NCBI RefSeq assembly: GCF_002257455.1
Contig: NZ_NCKN01000002.1
Span: forward strand, 6,691 to 55,065
Reading direction: 5' to 3'
Length of the DNA: 48,375 nucleotides
From: Microbacterium sp. 13-71-7
Lineage (GTDB): Bacteria > Actinomycetota > Actinomycetes > Actinomycetales > Microbacteriaceae
Every line of letters begins with the position of its first letter. Within the stretch, counting starts at the first letter, position 1. Shown in pieces: positions 1-7,506 of the stretch. The translations under genes and the position numbers were made by a program. The notes under the pieces were generated by a model, which saw only the letters and a list, made by a program, of their open reading frames with translations, did not search any database and was not told the DNA's origin.

Positions 1-75
1 GGAACGCTCGACGCGGGACCGTCCGGCGCACGCGGCTGGGCCGTGCGCCTCGCCCTTCCCCGGAGCGCGTCGTGA
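1..75 (+). CDS. sensor histidine kinase, C-terminal end only (partial)
   Basis: The first 75 bases read as the last 24 codons plus TGA of a gene entering from the left. The peptide starts GTLDAGPSGARGW and ends in a beta-strand-like VRLALP segment. This matches the end of the HATPase domain in NarL/DesK-class sensor kinases, where a G-rich loop is followed by a final strand. The stop overlaps the start of the response regulator (GTGA at 72-75), the usual layout of a two-component operon. Family assignment rests on this short tail and on the neighbour, so it is likely but not certain. Confidence 0.7.
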   Translation, partial: GTLDAGPSGARGWAVRLALPRSAS

Positions 76-767
76 CGGCCGTGCGCGTGCTCATCGCCGA
101 CGACCAGGCCCTGATCCGCGCCGGTCTCGCGATGGTGCTGGGCGCGCAGCCGGACATCGAGGTGGTCGGCGAGGCGCAGGACGGCATCGAGGCCGTGGCC
201 CTCGCGAAGGTGCACCGGCCCGATGTCGTGCTGATGGACGTGCAGATGCCCCGCATGGACGGCCTCGAGGCGACGAGGGAGCTCGTCGCCTCCGGCAGCG
301 GCATCAGGGTGCTCGTGCTCACGACCTTCGACCTGGACGCCTACGCGTTCGGCGCGATCGACGCCGGAGCCAGCGGCTTCCTGCTCAAGGACTCGGATGC
401 CGACGACATCGTCGCCGCGATCCGCGCGGTGGCCGCAGGCGACGCCGTGCTCGCGCCGCGGGTCACGTCGGAGCTGCTGCGGCGCTTCGGCGCGCTCGCC
501 CGCGCCGCGGAGGATCCGGGCCGCCGCGCGAGGGAGGACGACCGCCGCGCCGCCGCCGCCCGGCTGCAGGTGCTCACCGACCGGGAGCGCGAGGTCTTCG
601 ACGCCCTCGTGCAGGGGCTGTCCAACGCCGAGATCGCGGAGAAGCTCTGGCTCAGCGAGTCGACCGTCAAGACCCACGTCGGCCGGGTGCTGCAGAAGCT
701 CGGCATGCGGGACAGGGTGCTGGCGGTCGTGTTCGCGTACCGCAACGGTCTGACCGATCCGCAGTGA
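72..767 (+). CDS. two-component response regulator, NarL/FixJ (LuxR-type HTH) family
   Basis: A 231-residue DNA-binding response regulator. The receiver domain (about residues 4-120) has the acidic pair D10-D11, the phospho-acceptor D56 in LMDVQMP, T84 and the invariant K106 in FLLKD. A linker rich in Arg and Ala precedes a LuxR-type helix-turn-helix (about 165-228) with the usual [20 protein letters not shown] start and an [15 protein letters not shown] recognition helix. The GTG start overlaps the stop of the kinase fragment, so the two are translationally coupled and cotranscribed. Nothing here identifies the stimulus. Length and domain order are normal for the family. Confidence 0.93.
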   Translation: MTAVRVLIADDQALIRAGLAMVLGAQPDIEVVGEAQDGIEAVALAKVHRPDVVLMDVQMPRMDGLEATRELVASGSGIRVLVLTTFDLDAYAFGAIDAGASGFLLKDSDADDIVAAIRAVAAGDAVLAPRVTSELLRRFGALARAAEDPGRRAREDDRRAAAARLQVLTDREREVFDALVQGLSNAEIAEKLWLSESTVKTHVGRVLQKLGMRDRVLAVVFAYRNGLTDPQ

Positions 768-777
768 CGGCAGCGAC

Positions 778-783
778 TACGCT
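778..783 (+). promoter_or_regulatory. -10 element of dcd; probable leaderless promoter
   Basis: TACGCT ends six bases before the GTG start of dcd, and no Shine-Dalgarno sequence lies between them. That spacing places the transcription start at or next to the initiation codon, as in leaderless actinobacterial genes. I see no convincing -35 hexamer. Confidence 0.5.
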
Positions 784-789
784 GAAACC

Positions 790-1395
790 GTGCTGCTGAG
801 CGACAGGGATATCAGGGCGGGGCTCGACGCGGGGCGGATCGGACTGGATCCGCTCGAACCGTCGATGATCCAGCCGTCGAGCATCGATGTGCGGCTGGAC
901 CGCTACTTCCGGCTGTTCGACAACCACAAGTACCCCTTCATCGACCCGGGGGAGGACCAGCCCGAGCTGACCCGGCTGATCGAGGTCGAGCCGGACGAGC
1001 CGTTCGTCCTGCATCCGGGGGAGTTCGCGCTCGGTGCGACGTTCGAGCAGGTGTCGCTCTCGGACGACGTCGCCGCCCGCCTCGAGGGCAAGTCGTCGCT
1101 GGGCCGTCTCGGGCTCATCACGCACTCCACGGCCGGCTTCATCGACCCCGGCTTCACCGGGCACGTCACGCTCGAGCTCGCGAACGTCGCGACCCTGCCG
1201 ATCAAGCTCTGGCCCGGCATGAAGATCGGTCAGCTGTGCTTCTTCCAGCTGTCCTCCCCGGCGGAGAACCCCTACGGATCCGGTCCGTACGGCAACCGCT
1301 ACCAGGGGCAGCGCGGCCCGACCGCCTCGCGCTCCTTCCAGAACTTCCACCGCACCGACGTCGGCGTCACCGACGCGGGATCCACCGGAGGTTGA
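790..1395 (+). CDS. dcd: dCTP deaminase
   Basis: A 201-residue trimeric cytosolic dCTP deaminase, which supplies dUMP for thymidylate synthesis. The signature runs from about residue 100: [20 protein letters not shown], followed by a PGF(T)GHVTLEL strand. The Ser-Ser-Leu-Gly-Arg loop and the conserved Glu in TLEL form the active site of the Dcd/dUTPase fold. Actinobacterial members, such as the Mycobacterium tuberculosis protein, are bifunctional and convert dCTP straight to dUMP; I infer the same here. The GTG start follows a -10 hexamer by six bases. A small acidic ORF starts two bases after the stop. Confidence 0.95.
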   Translation: MLLSDRDIRAGLDAGRIGLDPLEPSMIQPSSIDVRLDRYFRLFDNHKYPFIDPGEDQPELTRLIEVEPDEPFVLHPGEFALGATFEQVSLSDDVAARLEGKSSLGRLGLITHSTAGFIDPGFTGHVTLELANVATLPIKLWPGMKIGQLCFFQLSSPAENPYGSGPYGNRYQGQRGPTASRSFQNFHRTDVGVTDAGSTGG

Positions 1396-1396
1396 C

Positions 1397-1627
1397 ATGA
1401 CCGCGGACGAGACGGATCCGAGCCAGGACGAGCAGTCCGCACCGAAGCCGTCCGCCGCGCCCGAGCCCGAAGGCTCTGTCACGGACCGGTTCCTGAGCGA
1501 GCTGGGCGAGGCGGAGGCCGCCCCCGTGCCGGTGGAGACCGAGGGGCTGGCCGACATCCTGGCCGACCCCGAGATCGCCCCGGCCGAGGTCGCGGCGGGG
1601 CTCCCGCCGGTGCTGCCGCTCGTCTGA
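1397..1627 (+). CDS. small acidic hypothetical protein
   Basis: A 76-residue protein of unknown function that starts one base after the dcd stop. A GGAGG (1386-1390) inside the end of dcd serves as ribosome-binding site, so the two are coupled. Composition is dominated by Glu, Asp, Pro and Ala (segments such as ETDPSQDEQ and ADPEIAPAEVAAGLPP). It has no Cys, signal peptide or membrane segment and is probably largely disordered. Such short acidic ORFs are easily over-predicted in GC-rich DNA, but the good ribosome-binding site and the tight spacing support a real gene. Confidence 0.6.
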   Translation: MTADETDPSQDEQSAPKPSAAPEPEGSVTDRFLSELGEAEAAPVPVETEGLADILADPEIAPAEVAAGLPPVLPLV

Positions 1628-1642
1628 CGGCGCGGTCCACCC

Positions 1643-1727
1643 GCGACACATGCACGATCCGGTGACACCTGCACGACGCATCCGCCGGATCCCTCGTGCA
1701 ACTGTCACGGGATCGTGCAGATGTCGC
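1643..1727. repeat. long imperfect palindrome, diverged member of the TGCACGA repeat family
   Basis: Two 34-base arms (1643-1676 and 1694-1727) are inverted copies matching at 29 of 34 positions, around a 17-base loop. The element holds the motifs TGCACGATC, TGCACGAC, TCGTGCA and GGATC.TGCAG in the same order as the elements at 39006-39091 and 47462-47547, so the three look related. It lies between the end of the small acidic ORF and the MFS gene, both on the plus strand. It could act as a terminator or be a dispersed REP-like element. Confidence 0.75.
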
Positions 1728-1852
1728 AGGATCGGCGATCGGGCCGCGGGCCACGCGCTGCGCGAGCCGGTCCTGATCCGATCCGGACGATCGGTCGGAT
1801 CCGCCGGACGCATGGTCGGGCGCGCGCGGGGCCGGTGCGGAAGGCTGGAGGC

Positions 1853-3064
1853 ATGACCACGACCGCCCCCGTTCCCACGATCGAGGCCGCCCCGCGCCGG
1901 CTGAACTATGGCGCGCTGCTCGCCATGATGGCGACCGCGTTCCTGCTCGTCACCGCGGAGTTCCTCCCCGGTGGTCTGCTCACCGACATCGCGGCGGAGA
2001 TCGGGGTCACTCCCGGTCAGGCCGGCCAGATGGTCACGGTGACGGCGCTCGCGGGGCTCATCGTGGCGCCGACCATCGGCCTCATGCTGCCCCGCCTGGA
2101 CCGCCGCTCGCTGCTGGTGTGGATGGCGATCGGCGCGGCGGTCTCGAATCTGATCGTCGCGGTCGCGCCGAACCTGCCGCTGCTGCTCGTCGCGCGCGTG
2201 CTGCTGGGCGCCGCACTGAGCGGCTTCTGGTCGATGTCGGTGACGGTGGCGGCGCGGATCGCCGGGCCGGAGCGCCTGGGCCGGGCGATGATGTTCAACT
2301 CGGCCGGCGTCTCGCTCGCGACAGTGGCGGGTGTGCCGGCGGGCGTGCTGCTCAGTCAGGTGCTCGACTGGCGCGGGGTGTTCGGGATCGCCGCAACGGC
2401 CAGCGTCGTCCTCGCGGTCCTTCTGCGGATCCTGCTCCCGAGCGTGCCCGCAGAGGGGACCGCGCGGTTGTCGACCCTGCTCGAGACGTTCCGTCGTCGC
2501 GGCATCGGTCTGGGCGTGGTCGGCCATGTGCTCGTCGTGCTCGGACACTTCATCGCCTACACGTACATCCGGGTCGCCCTCGAGCGGGTCCACGAGGGCG
2601 GCGCCCCCATCACCGAGGGAACGATCATCCTGCTGCTCGCGCTGTTCGGCATCGGCGGCTTCATCGGCAACATCGCGATCGGCGTCATCGTCGACCGCAG
2701 CTACCGGACGCTCGCCGTGATCACCCCGCTCGTGATCGCCGGGGTGGTGCTGCTGATGAACGTGATGGTCGGATCCCTGTGGGCGATCGGCGTCGTCGCC
2801 TTCGTCTGGGGCTTCTTCTTCGCCTCGTGGCTGCTGATCGTGAACACCTGGATCGGGCACCGCATGCCGGACCGGCTCGAGGCGGGCGGGAGCCTGGTGG
2901 TCATGGGGTTCCAGGCCGCGATCATGATCGCGGCGGGCATCGGCGGACTGCTGGTGGACGGCATCGGCATCGGTCAGGTCTACGTGATCGGCGCGGCCGT
3001 GCTCGTCGTCGGTGCGGTGCTGTTCGGGTTCTCGAGCCGGATCAGCGCCCGCGCGGATCGCTGA
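1853..3064 (+). CDS. MFS transporter, drug:H+ antiporter type
   Basis: A 403-residue inner-membrane protein with about 12 hydrophobic segments, of the AraJ/YdhP/PmrA-like (DHA1) major facilitator class. The first helix is preceded by RLNYGALLAMMATAFLLVTA, and the loop after helix 2 contains LMLPRLDRRSLLVW, matching the family's motif A region. A second basic loop (VDRSYRTLAV) lies at mid-protein. The ATG at 1853 is chosen over upstream in-frame starts because AAGGCTGGAGG sits just before it and the upstream codons run through a palindromic, low-complexity region. Substrate is not predictable; export of drugs or sugars is typical of relatives. Confidence 0.88.
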   Translation: MTTTAPVPTIEAAPRRLNYGALLAMMATAFLLVTAEFLPGGLLTDIAAEIGVTPGQAGQMVTVTALAGLIVAPTIGLMLPRLDRRSLLVWMAIGAAVSNLIVAVAPNLPLLLVARVLLGAALSGFWSMSVTVAARIAGPERLGRAMMFNSAGVSLATVAGVPAGVLLSQVLDWRGVFGIAATASVVLAVLLRILLPSVPAEGTARLSTLLETFRRRGIGLGVVGHVLVVLGHFIAYTYIRVALERVHEGGAPITEGTIILLLALFGIGGFIGNIAIGVIVDRSYRTLAVITPLVIAGVVLLMNVMVGSLWAIGVVAFVWGFFFASWLLIVNTWIGHRMPDRLEAGGSLVVMGFQAAIMIAAGIGGLLVDGIGIGQVYVIGAAVLVVGAVLFGFSSRISARADR

Positions 3065-3087
3065 TCGGACCGGCGGCCTCGCAACTC

Positions 3088-3156
3088 TGAAGGACGATGG
3101 CGACTCTGCAGGAGTATTCGGACGGATCCATCCTCGGAAGTCGCCATCGTCCTTCA
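3088..3156. repeat. perfect 18-bp inverted repeat between convergent genes
   Basis: TGAAGGACGATGGCGACT (3088-3105) is repeated exactly inverted at 3139-3156 around a 33-base spacer. It lies between the convergent MFS and AraC genes, where a bidirectional terminator would sit. There is no T-run, and the long loop is more like the dispersed palindromes elsewhere in the window than a classic terminator. Confidence 0.75.
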
Positions 3157-3192
3157 CGGTCGAGGCGAGGATCCGGCCGGATCGGCGCGTCG

Positions 3193-4110
3193 TCAGGCGG
3201 TGCGGGCCTCGCGCCAGGCCGACGGGGTCTGTCCGGTGCGGCGGCGGAACGCGCGGCTGAAGCCCTCGTCGGAGCTGTAGCCGAGGTCGCGGGAGATCTC
3301 GCTCACGAGGCAGCCCAGCACGAGCCGGTCCTGGGCGGCGCGGATGCGCACCTCGGTCACGTAGCTGGCGGGAGAGGTGCCGAAGGCGGCGCGGAAGCGT
3401 TCGGCGAACACGGTCCGCGACATCGCGCCGACGCTGGCGAGGCCCTCGACGCTCCAGTCGTTGCCCGGTGCGGCGTGGATCGCCTCGATCACCTTCTCCA
3501 GGAAGGGATCGCTCGTCCGGGCGGGCCAGCCCGCGGGGGCGCAGCCGTGCGCGGCCCAGGCGCGGATCACCGATGCCAGCACGGTATTCGCCATCATGCG
3601 GCAGATCACGGCGTCGCCGTCGCGGCTCGCGTCCTCGAGGGCTGCGGCGTCCACGGGCAGCGCGGTCAGATCGAGCCCGACCTGGGACGCCAGCGCGGCC
3701 GCGGCCGGCTCGTGGTGGGCGAAGTCACGGACGAGAGCGACGTCCGGCAGCGCGTTCGCGACGTGTGCGGCGTGCGCGACGAGCGTGAGGGTCGACACGA
3801 GGATCCGGGTTCCGGGATCCGTCTTCACCGACATCGGCACCCGGCCCGGCGTCAGCATGGCGTCGCCCTGGGAGAGCGTCATGGGCTTGTCGCCGCAGCG
3901 GGTGTGCACGACGCCCTCGATGACGTAGACGATCGAGAGGGCGTCCCGATCGAGCGCGATGGTCTCGGCCGGATCCGGCGCGATGCGCACCTGTCGTCGC
4001 AGCCGGACGTCGACCGCCGACAAGAGAGCCTCGACCGCGCCGCCGGTCTCGGCGACCGCGCCCGCGGCCGCGATGCCGGACGGCATCGGGTCGGGGGCGA
4101 GGAGCGTCAT
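3193..4110 (-). CDS. AraC-family transcriptional regulator with N-terminal cupin-type sensor domain
   Basis: A 305-residue regulator. The N-terminal half (about 20-180) is a cupin_6/AraC-binding-like domain, with the strand pattern RLRRQVRIAPDPAETIALDR and DAMLTPGRVPMSV. The C-terminal about 100 residues are two helix-turn-helix motifs, seen in VEGLASVGAMSRTVFAERF and in SEISRDLGYSSDEGFSRAFR, ending with the family's RRTGQTPSAWR. The ATG at 4110 is taken as start; no strong ribosome-binding site precedes it, and 4086 is an alternative. Relatives often regulate a neighbouring transporter or oxidoreductase. Here the adjacent MFS gene is convergent, so the target is unknown. Confidence 0.88.
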   Translation of the reverse strand: MTLLAPDPMPSGIAAAGAVAETGGAVEALLSAVDVRLRRQVRIAPDPAETIALDRDALSIVYVIEGVVHTRCGDKPMTLSQGDAMLTPGRVPMSVKTDPGTRILVSTLTLVAHAAHVANALPDVALVRDFAHHEPAAAALASQVGLDLTALPVDAAALEDASRDGDAVICRMMANTVLASVIRAWAAHGCAPAGWPARTSDPFLEKVIEAIHAAPGNDWSVEGLASVGAMSRTVFAERFRAAFGTSPASYVTEVRIRAAQDRLVLGCLVSEISRDLGYSSDEGFSRAFRRRTGQTPSAWREARTA

Positions 4111-4167
4111 GTGAAGGGGAAACCGCTTCCGCGGGGAGTGTATTCCGCCGCCTGCCCGGGAGACGGG

Positions 4168-4203
4168 TCCGGCCCCTGCCGCGGATCGCGGGCAGGGGCC
4201 GGA
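4168..4203 (-). terminator. GC-rich hairpin after the His-rich regulator gene
   Basis: TCCGGCCCCTGCC (4168-4180) and GGCAGGGGCCGGA (4191-4203) form a perfect 13-bp stem with a 10-base loop. It lies 14 bases beyond the stop of the minus-strand gene ending at 4217 and before the AraC gene. It fits a transcription terminator of the GC-rich, U-poor actinobacterial kind. Confidence 0.65.
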
Positions 4204-4216
4204 TGACGTCTGCGGA

Positions 4217-4966
4217 TCAGCCGTTGCGACGGCCGTCGTGCAGGTGGATGTGGATGTGCTCCGCCGGGTGCCGGTGCCCGCCCCGCCGGCCGAGACCGCG
4301 AGGGTGCTCCCCGTGACCGTGGGCGCCGTGCCGGTGCTCGCGGTGCAGCCACTCGCGGCCGAAGCCGGGGTGCTCGGCGAAGCGGTCGTGATCGAAGCCG
4401 CCTCGGAATCCGGCCTCGTGACCGGGGTGCTCGCCGTGGCGCGGGGCGAAGCCGCGGTGCTCGTCGAAGCCGTGGCGCGGGCCGAAGCCGCGGTGGTGGC
4501 CGCGATGACCATGACCGTCGCGGCGCGGTGCGCCTGCGCGACGGGGGAGGCGCTTGCCCTCCTCGTAGCCGAGGCCGCGGGCGAGCTTCTCGAGCGAGGC
4601 CGCCATCGCGGCGAACTCCTCGGGATCGAGGGCGCCGGCGACCTGCGCGCGGATCTCCTCGACGGCGGCGGTCAGGCGCGCCTTCGCGGCGGCGCCTTCT
4701 GCGGTGAGCGTCCAGCCGTCCGGGCCGGGCTCGACCCAGCCGAGGGCGGCCAGGTGGTGCACCTTCCCGTCCGGGAGATCCCGGCCGAGCGGCACGGTGC
4801 CGTCGACGGCGTTGAGGATCCGCCAGTCGCGGCGGGTGATCCCCTCGTCCTCGAAGGCGGTGGCGAACTCGGCCGCCAGCAGGCGGTCGACGGCGGTGAC
4901 CCAGAAGCCGAACGGGCGGCTCTGGTCGGCGGGCGTGTTCTCTGGGGTGTTGTCTGTGCTGTTCAT
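4217..4966 (-). CDS. MarR-like winged-helix protein with a histidine-rich C-terminal tail
   Basis: A 249-residue protein. Residues about 20-145 look like a MarR-type winged helix: FWVTAVDRLLAAEFATAFED, ITRRDWRILNAV, then KVHHLAALGWVEP and a DGWTLTAEGAAAKARLTAAV wing and helix. The last about 97 residues are basic, Gly-rich and hold roughly 23 histidines (for example RGHHRGFGPRHG and AEHIHIHLHDG). Such a tail should bind transition metals such as Ni, Zn, Cu or Co. The gene is divergent from a second His-rich MarR-type gene at 5117, with a dyad-rich spacer between them. GAAGGA precedes the ATG. Regulation in response to metal is inference; no metal transporter is adjacent. Confidence 0.8.
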   Translation of the reverse strand: MNSTDNTPENTPADQSRPFGFWVTAVDRLLAAEFATAFEDEGITRRDWRILNAVDGTVPLGRDLPDGKVHHLAALGWVEPGPDGWTLTAEGAAAKARLTAAVEEIRAQVAGALDPEEFAAMAASLEKLARGLGYEEGKRLPRRAGAPRRDGHGHRGHHRGFGPRHGFDEHRGFAPRHGEHPGHEAGFRGGFDHDRFAEHPGFGREWLHREHRHGAHGHGEHPRGLGRRGGHRHPAEHIHIHLHDGRRNG

Positions 4967-5044
4967 GCGAAGTCCTTCAGGTATCGGGGCGATGACGGCG
5001 GCTCGTCGCGGTGGCGGCCGTCTCTCCGAGTCCTGCTCGGATTC

Positions 5045-5095
5045 ATGTCATCTGCCATGTACATGCAGTGTGACATGCAATTGGGATCCATGTCA
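5045..5095. promoter_or_regulatory. shared operator region of the two His-rich MarR-type genes
   Basis: The 150-base divergent spacer has three TGACAT half-sites in alternating orientation: ATGTCA (5045-5050), TGACAT (5071-5076) and ATGTCA (5090-5095). The first two form a dyad centred between 5060 and 5061, whose core is the perfect palindrome CATGTACATG (5056-5065). The second and third form TGACATG-N11-CATGTCA (5071-5095). The last half-site lies in the spacer of the promoter for the gene at 5117. This is what a dimeric MarR-family repressor would bind. Confidence 0.65.
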
Positions 5096-5110
5096 AGTCG
5101 CATGTAAAAT
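5081..5110 (+). promoter_or_regulatory. promoter of the His-rich MarR-type gene at 5117, probably leaderless
   Basis: TTGGGA (5081-5086) and TAAAAT (5105-5110) are separated by 18 bases. The -10 ends six bases before the ATG, so the transcript would begin at or next to the start codon. An ATGTCA half-site overlaps the spacer. Confidence 0.55.
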
Positions 5111-5116
5111 CGGAGC

Positions 5117-5707
5117 ATGCCTCACGATGCCGAGAACCCGGATCCGCTCGACGCGATCGTCGCCGCGCTCGGCCTGCTGCGCGGTCGGGGGCCGCGCCCG
5201 CCCCGTGAACACCGCCACGGGATGCACGACGGAGATCCGCGGCATGGGGAGGGGTTCCGCGGGCACGGCGGACTGCACGGTGAGCACGGCGATCATGGTG
5301 CGCACGGGGGTCCGCACGCGGATCCGCGCGCACGCGGTGCTGGGCCTTGGAGCGGCGGGCCCTGGGGTGGCGGGCGCGGCGAGGCGCCCGCGCGCCTGCG
5401 GATGCTCGAAGCGCTGGCCGCGGGGCCGCTCAGCGTCAGCGCGCTGGGTGAGGCGATCGGCGTGGATCAGCCGCGCGCCTCGCGCCTGGTGCAGCAGGGC
5501 GTCGAGCGGGGCTGGCTGAGCCGCGAAGCGGATCCGGACGACGCCCGCCGCACGCGGATCGTGCTCACCGACGAGGGGCGGCGGATGGGGCGCGGCGTCC
5601 GCGGCGACCGGCGCGAGGCGCTGCGCGGCGCGATGTCGGCGCTGACCGCCGAGGAACAGGCCGAGTTCGCCCGCCTGCTCGCCAAGGTCGCCGCGAACTG
5701 GCGCTGA
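5117..5707 (+). CDS. MarR-family regulator with a histidine-rich N-terminal region
   Basis: A 196-residue protein. Residues about 33-70 contain about ten histidines spaced by Gly and Asp (EHRHGMHDGD, GLHGEHGDHGAHGG). A Gly/Pro linker follows, then a MarR winged helix (about 95-190): RLRMLEALAAGPLSVSALGE, a recognition helix in GVDQPRASRLVQQGVERGW, and the wing signature DPDDARRTRIVLTDEGRR. The position of the His-rich segment, N-terminal here but C-terminal in the divergent partner, suggests a metal-responsive pair, possibly one heteromeric system. Function beyond DNA binding is inference. It ends 16 bases before the convergent hydrolase gene. Confidence 0.88.
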   Translation: MPHDAENPDPLDAIVAALGLLRGRGPRPPREHRHGMHDGDPRHGEGFRGHGGLHGEHGDHGAHGGPHADPRARGAGPWSGGPWGGGRGEAPARLRMLEALAAGPLSVSALGEAIGVDQPRASRLVQQGVERGWLSREADPDDARRTRIVLTDEGRRMGRGVRGDRREALRGAMSALTAEEQAEFARLLAKVAANWR

Positions 5708-5723
5708 CCGGCGCGGCCGCCGC

Positions 5724-6692
5724 TCATGGCGCGGCGATGACCTGCGCTTCGGCCGGGCGGTCGATGCGCGGCCCGGACTGCACGGCGCCGTCGCCGGCGG
5801 ACTCGGTGCGCCCCTCCTCGTATTCGCGCGCCTCGAGGCCCGCGATCCCGGCGCCCGCGAACGCGACGACGGCGTCCAGGACCGGATCCGCCTGCAGCAC
5901 GCGATTGTGTCCGAACCCGTCCGTGCGCAGCAGGTGCGAGCGGCCGGCGTGCGCGGCGTGCAGGCGCAGCGCGTCCGCGTCGGGCATGCGGCGGTCGGCG
6001 CGATCGTGCACCACGAGCAGCGCGGTGCCGGCCGGCAGCGGGTCCTGCACCGCGTCGTAGGCCGCGACGATGCCCTCCCGGTCGAGGCCGAAGCGCGCCC
6101 CGAACCGCTGCTCGAAGCGCGCGGCGACCGCGGGCTCGAGGCGCAGCGTGCGGGAGAACTCCGCGAGGAACGCGGCCGGCGCGGAGGCGCCGGCGACGAC
6201 CGCGACACGGGGGGAGGGCACCGTCGTCCGCGCCGCGGTGAGTGCGGCCAGGCCGCCGAAGGAGTGGCCGACGATCGCGTGGAACGGGCCGTCGCTGCGC
6301 TGCAGCTGCTCTGCGGCGGTGATCCAGTCCCGGAGGTCGGTGCTCCGCCCCGCGGAGTCCCCGTGCGCCGGGGCGTCGAAGGAGACCACGCGGAAACCGT
6401 CCGCGACGAGCTCGCGCACGAGCGGGGCGAACTGCGAGGCGCGCCCCTGCCAGCCGTGCAGGAGCAGCACGGAGCGCTCGCCGCGCCCCCAGCGGTAGGC
6501 GACGATCTCGGATCCGCGGATCGGGATCCGCTCGCGCTGCGCGTCCCGATGCGTCGCGAGGTCGGCGTCGCGCACGGCCATGCGGGGCGTCGTCGTGAAG
6601 AACAATCGCAGGGCGAGGCGGCCGGCGAGGCGCGGCGACACGGCTCCGGCGGCGCGGATGCCGCCGAGGATCAGGCGGGCGGAGGCGGACAT
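5724..6692 (-). CDS. alpha/beta hydrolase
   Basis: A 322-residue serine hydrolase of the alpha/beta fold. The oxyanion-region HGWQGRASQF lies near residue 95, the nucleophile elbow is GHSFGG, the acidic residue is probably Asp in VVHDRADRRMP, and the catalytic His is in DGFGHNRVL. The ATG at 6692 is preferred over an upstream in-frame ATG because GAAGGGG lies six bases before it. It is divergent from a TetR regulator gene, and the spacer holds a perfect palindrome, so the hydrolase is the obvious target of that regulator. Substrate unknown; relatives are annotated as esterases or lysophospholipase-like enzymes. Confidence 0.88.
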   Translation of the reverse strand: MSASARLILGGIRAAGAVSPRLAGRLALRLFFTTTPRMAVRDADLATHRDAQRERIPIRGSEIVAYRWGRGERSVLLLHGWQGRASQFAPLVRELVADGFRVVSFDAPAHGDSAGRSTDLRDWITAAEQLQRSDGPFHAIVGHSFGGLAALTAARTTVPSPRVAVVAGASAPAAFLAEFSRTLRLEPAVAARFEQRFGARFGLDREGIVAAYDAVQDPLPAGTALLVVHDRADRRMPDADALRLHAAHAGRSHLLRTDGFGHNRVLQADPVLDAVVAFAGAGIAGLEAREYEEGRTESAGDGAVQSGPRIDRPAEAQVIAAP

Positions 6693-6739
6693 CGGTTCCC
6701 CTTCGGACAAAGAATACGAACGGTCATACGTAGAATAAG

Positions 6740-6759
6740 CGAACGATCGTTCGTACACT
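6740..6759 (+). promoter_or_regulatory. TetR operator palindrome and -10 of the tetR gene
   Basis: CGAACGATCGTTCG (6740-6753) is a perfect 14-base palindrome abutting TACACT (6754-6759), which lies six bases before the tetR ATG. A protein bound here would cover the tetR promoter and could also block the divergent hydrolase gene, whose start is 48 bases away. A related half-site, CGAACGGTC, occurs nearby on the hydrolase side. Confidence 0.65.
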
Positions 6760-6765
6760 AGGGGC

Positions 6766-7455
6766 ATGTCGGAAGTCGTCATTCACGAAGCGTCCGTCGC
6801 AGGGACCGGACAGGGCCGGGCATCGGACGGACGCCGCCTGCGCGGCGACGCCTCGCGGCGCACGGTGCTCGAGAGCGCGACCGACATCGCATCGGTGGAC
6901 GGCCTGGACGGCCTCACGATCGGGCGGCTGGCGACGGCGTCCGGGCGGGGCAAGAGCAGTATCGCGACCCTGTTCCAGAGCAAGGAGGGGCTGCAGCTCG
7001 CGACGGTCGCCGCCGCACGAGAGGTCTTCACCGCGCTCATCGTCGAGCGGGCCCGTGTCGAGCCCCGCGGGGTGCGCCGGCTGTCTGCCCTGCTCCGCAA
7101 CGCCCTGGACTACTCCCGCGACCGCGTCTTCACGGGCGGCTGCTTCTTCGCGGCGACCGCGGCCGACGTGGATTCCAAGCCCGGTCCGGTGCGCGATGCC
7201 GTGCGCACGGCCCTCGTGGACTGGTACGGGTACGTCGAGGCGCAGGTGCGGCACGCGATCGCGGCGGGAGAGCTCGACGCCGGAGCGGACGCCGAGCAGC
7301 TGGCGTTCGAGCTCGTGGCGCTGAACGAGGAGGCCAACTCGCGTTCGCTGCTCCTGCAGGACGAGCGCCCCTACGCCCTCGCGGCGCGGGCGATGCGCGA
7401 TCGACTCCGCACGGCGGGGGCGGGGCCCGAGCTCCTGACCGCGCTCGGCGCCTAG
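6766..7455 (+). CDS. TetR/AcrR-family transcriptional regulator
   Basis: A 229-residue regulator. After a 24-residue N-terminal extension comes the TetR helix-turn-helix: RRTVLESATDIASVDGLDGL, then TIGRLATASGRGKSSIATLF and QSKEGLQLATV. The ligand-binding part includes RVFTGGCFFAATAADVDSKP, resembling TetR_C_16-like domains. The ATG lies six bases after a -10 box and directly after a palindromic operator, which suggests autorepression and control of the divergent alpha/beta hydrolase. The inducer is unknown. The gene converges on the transporter at 7507. Confidence 0.9.
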   Translation: MSEVVIHEASVAGTGQGRASDGRRLRGDASRRTVLESATDIASVDGLDGLTIGRLATASGRGKSSIATLFQSKEGLQLATVAAAREVFTALIVERARVEPRGVRRLSALLRNALDYSRDRVFTGGCFFAATAADVDSKPGPVRDAVRTALVDWYGYVEAQVRHAIAAGELDAGADAEQLAFELVALNEEANSRSLLLQDERPYALAARAMRDRLRTAGAGPELLTALGA

Positions 7456-7506
7456 GGATCCGCCGGGCGGAAGAGGCCCTCGAGTCCTGCTCGGCCGGGA
7501 TCCGAC

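Noticed and set aside
1643..1727. CRISPR-like or riboswitch element
   Set aside because: Only one palindrome with no spacer-repeat periodicity, and related copies lie in convergent gene gaps where no riboswitch would act.
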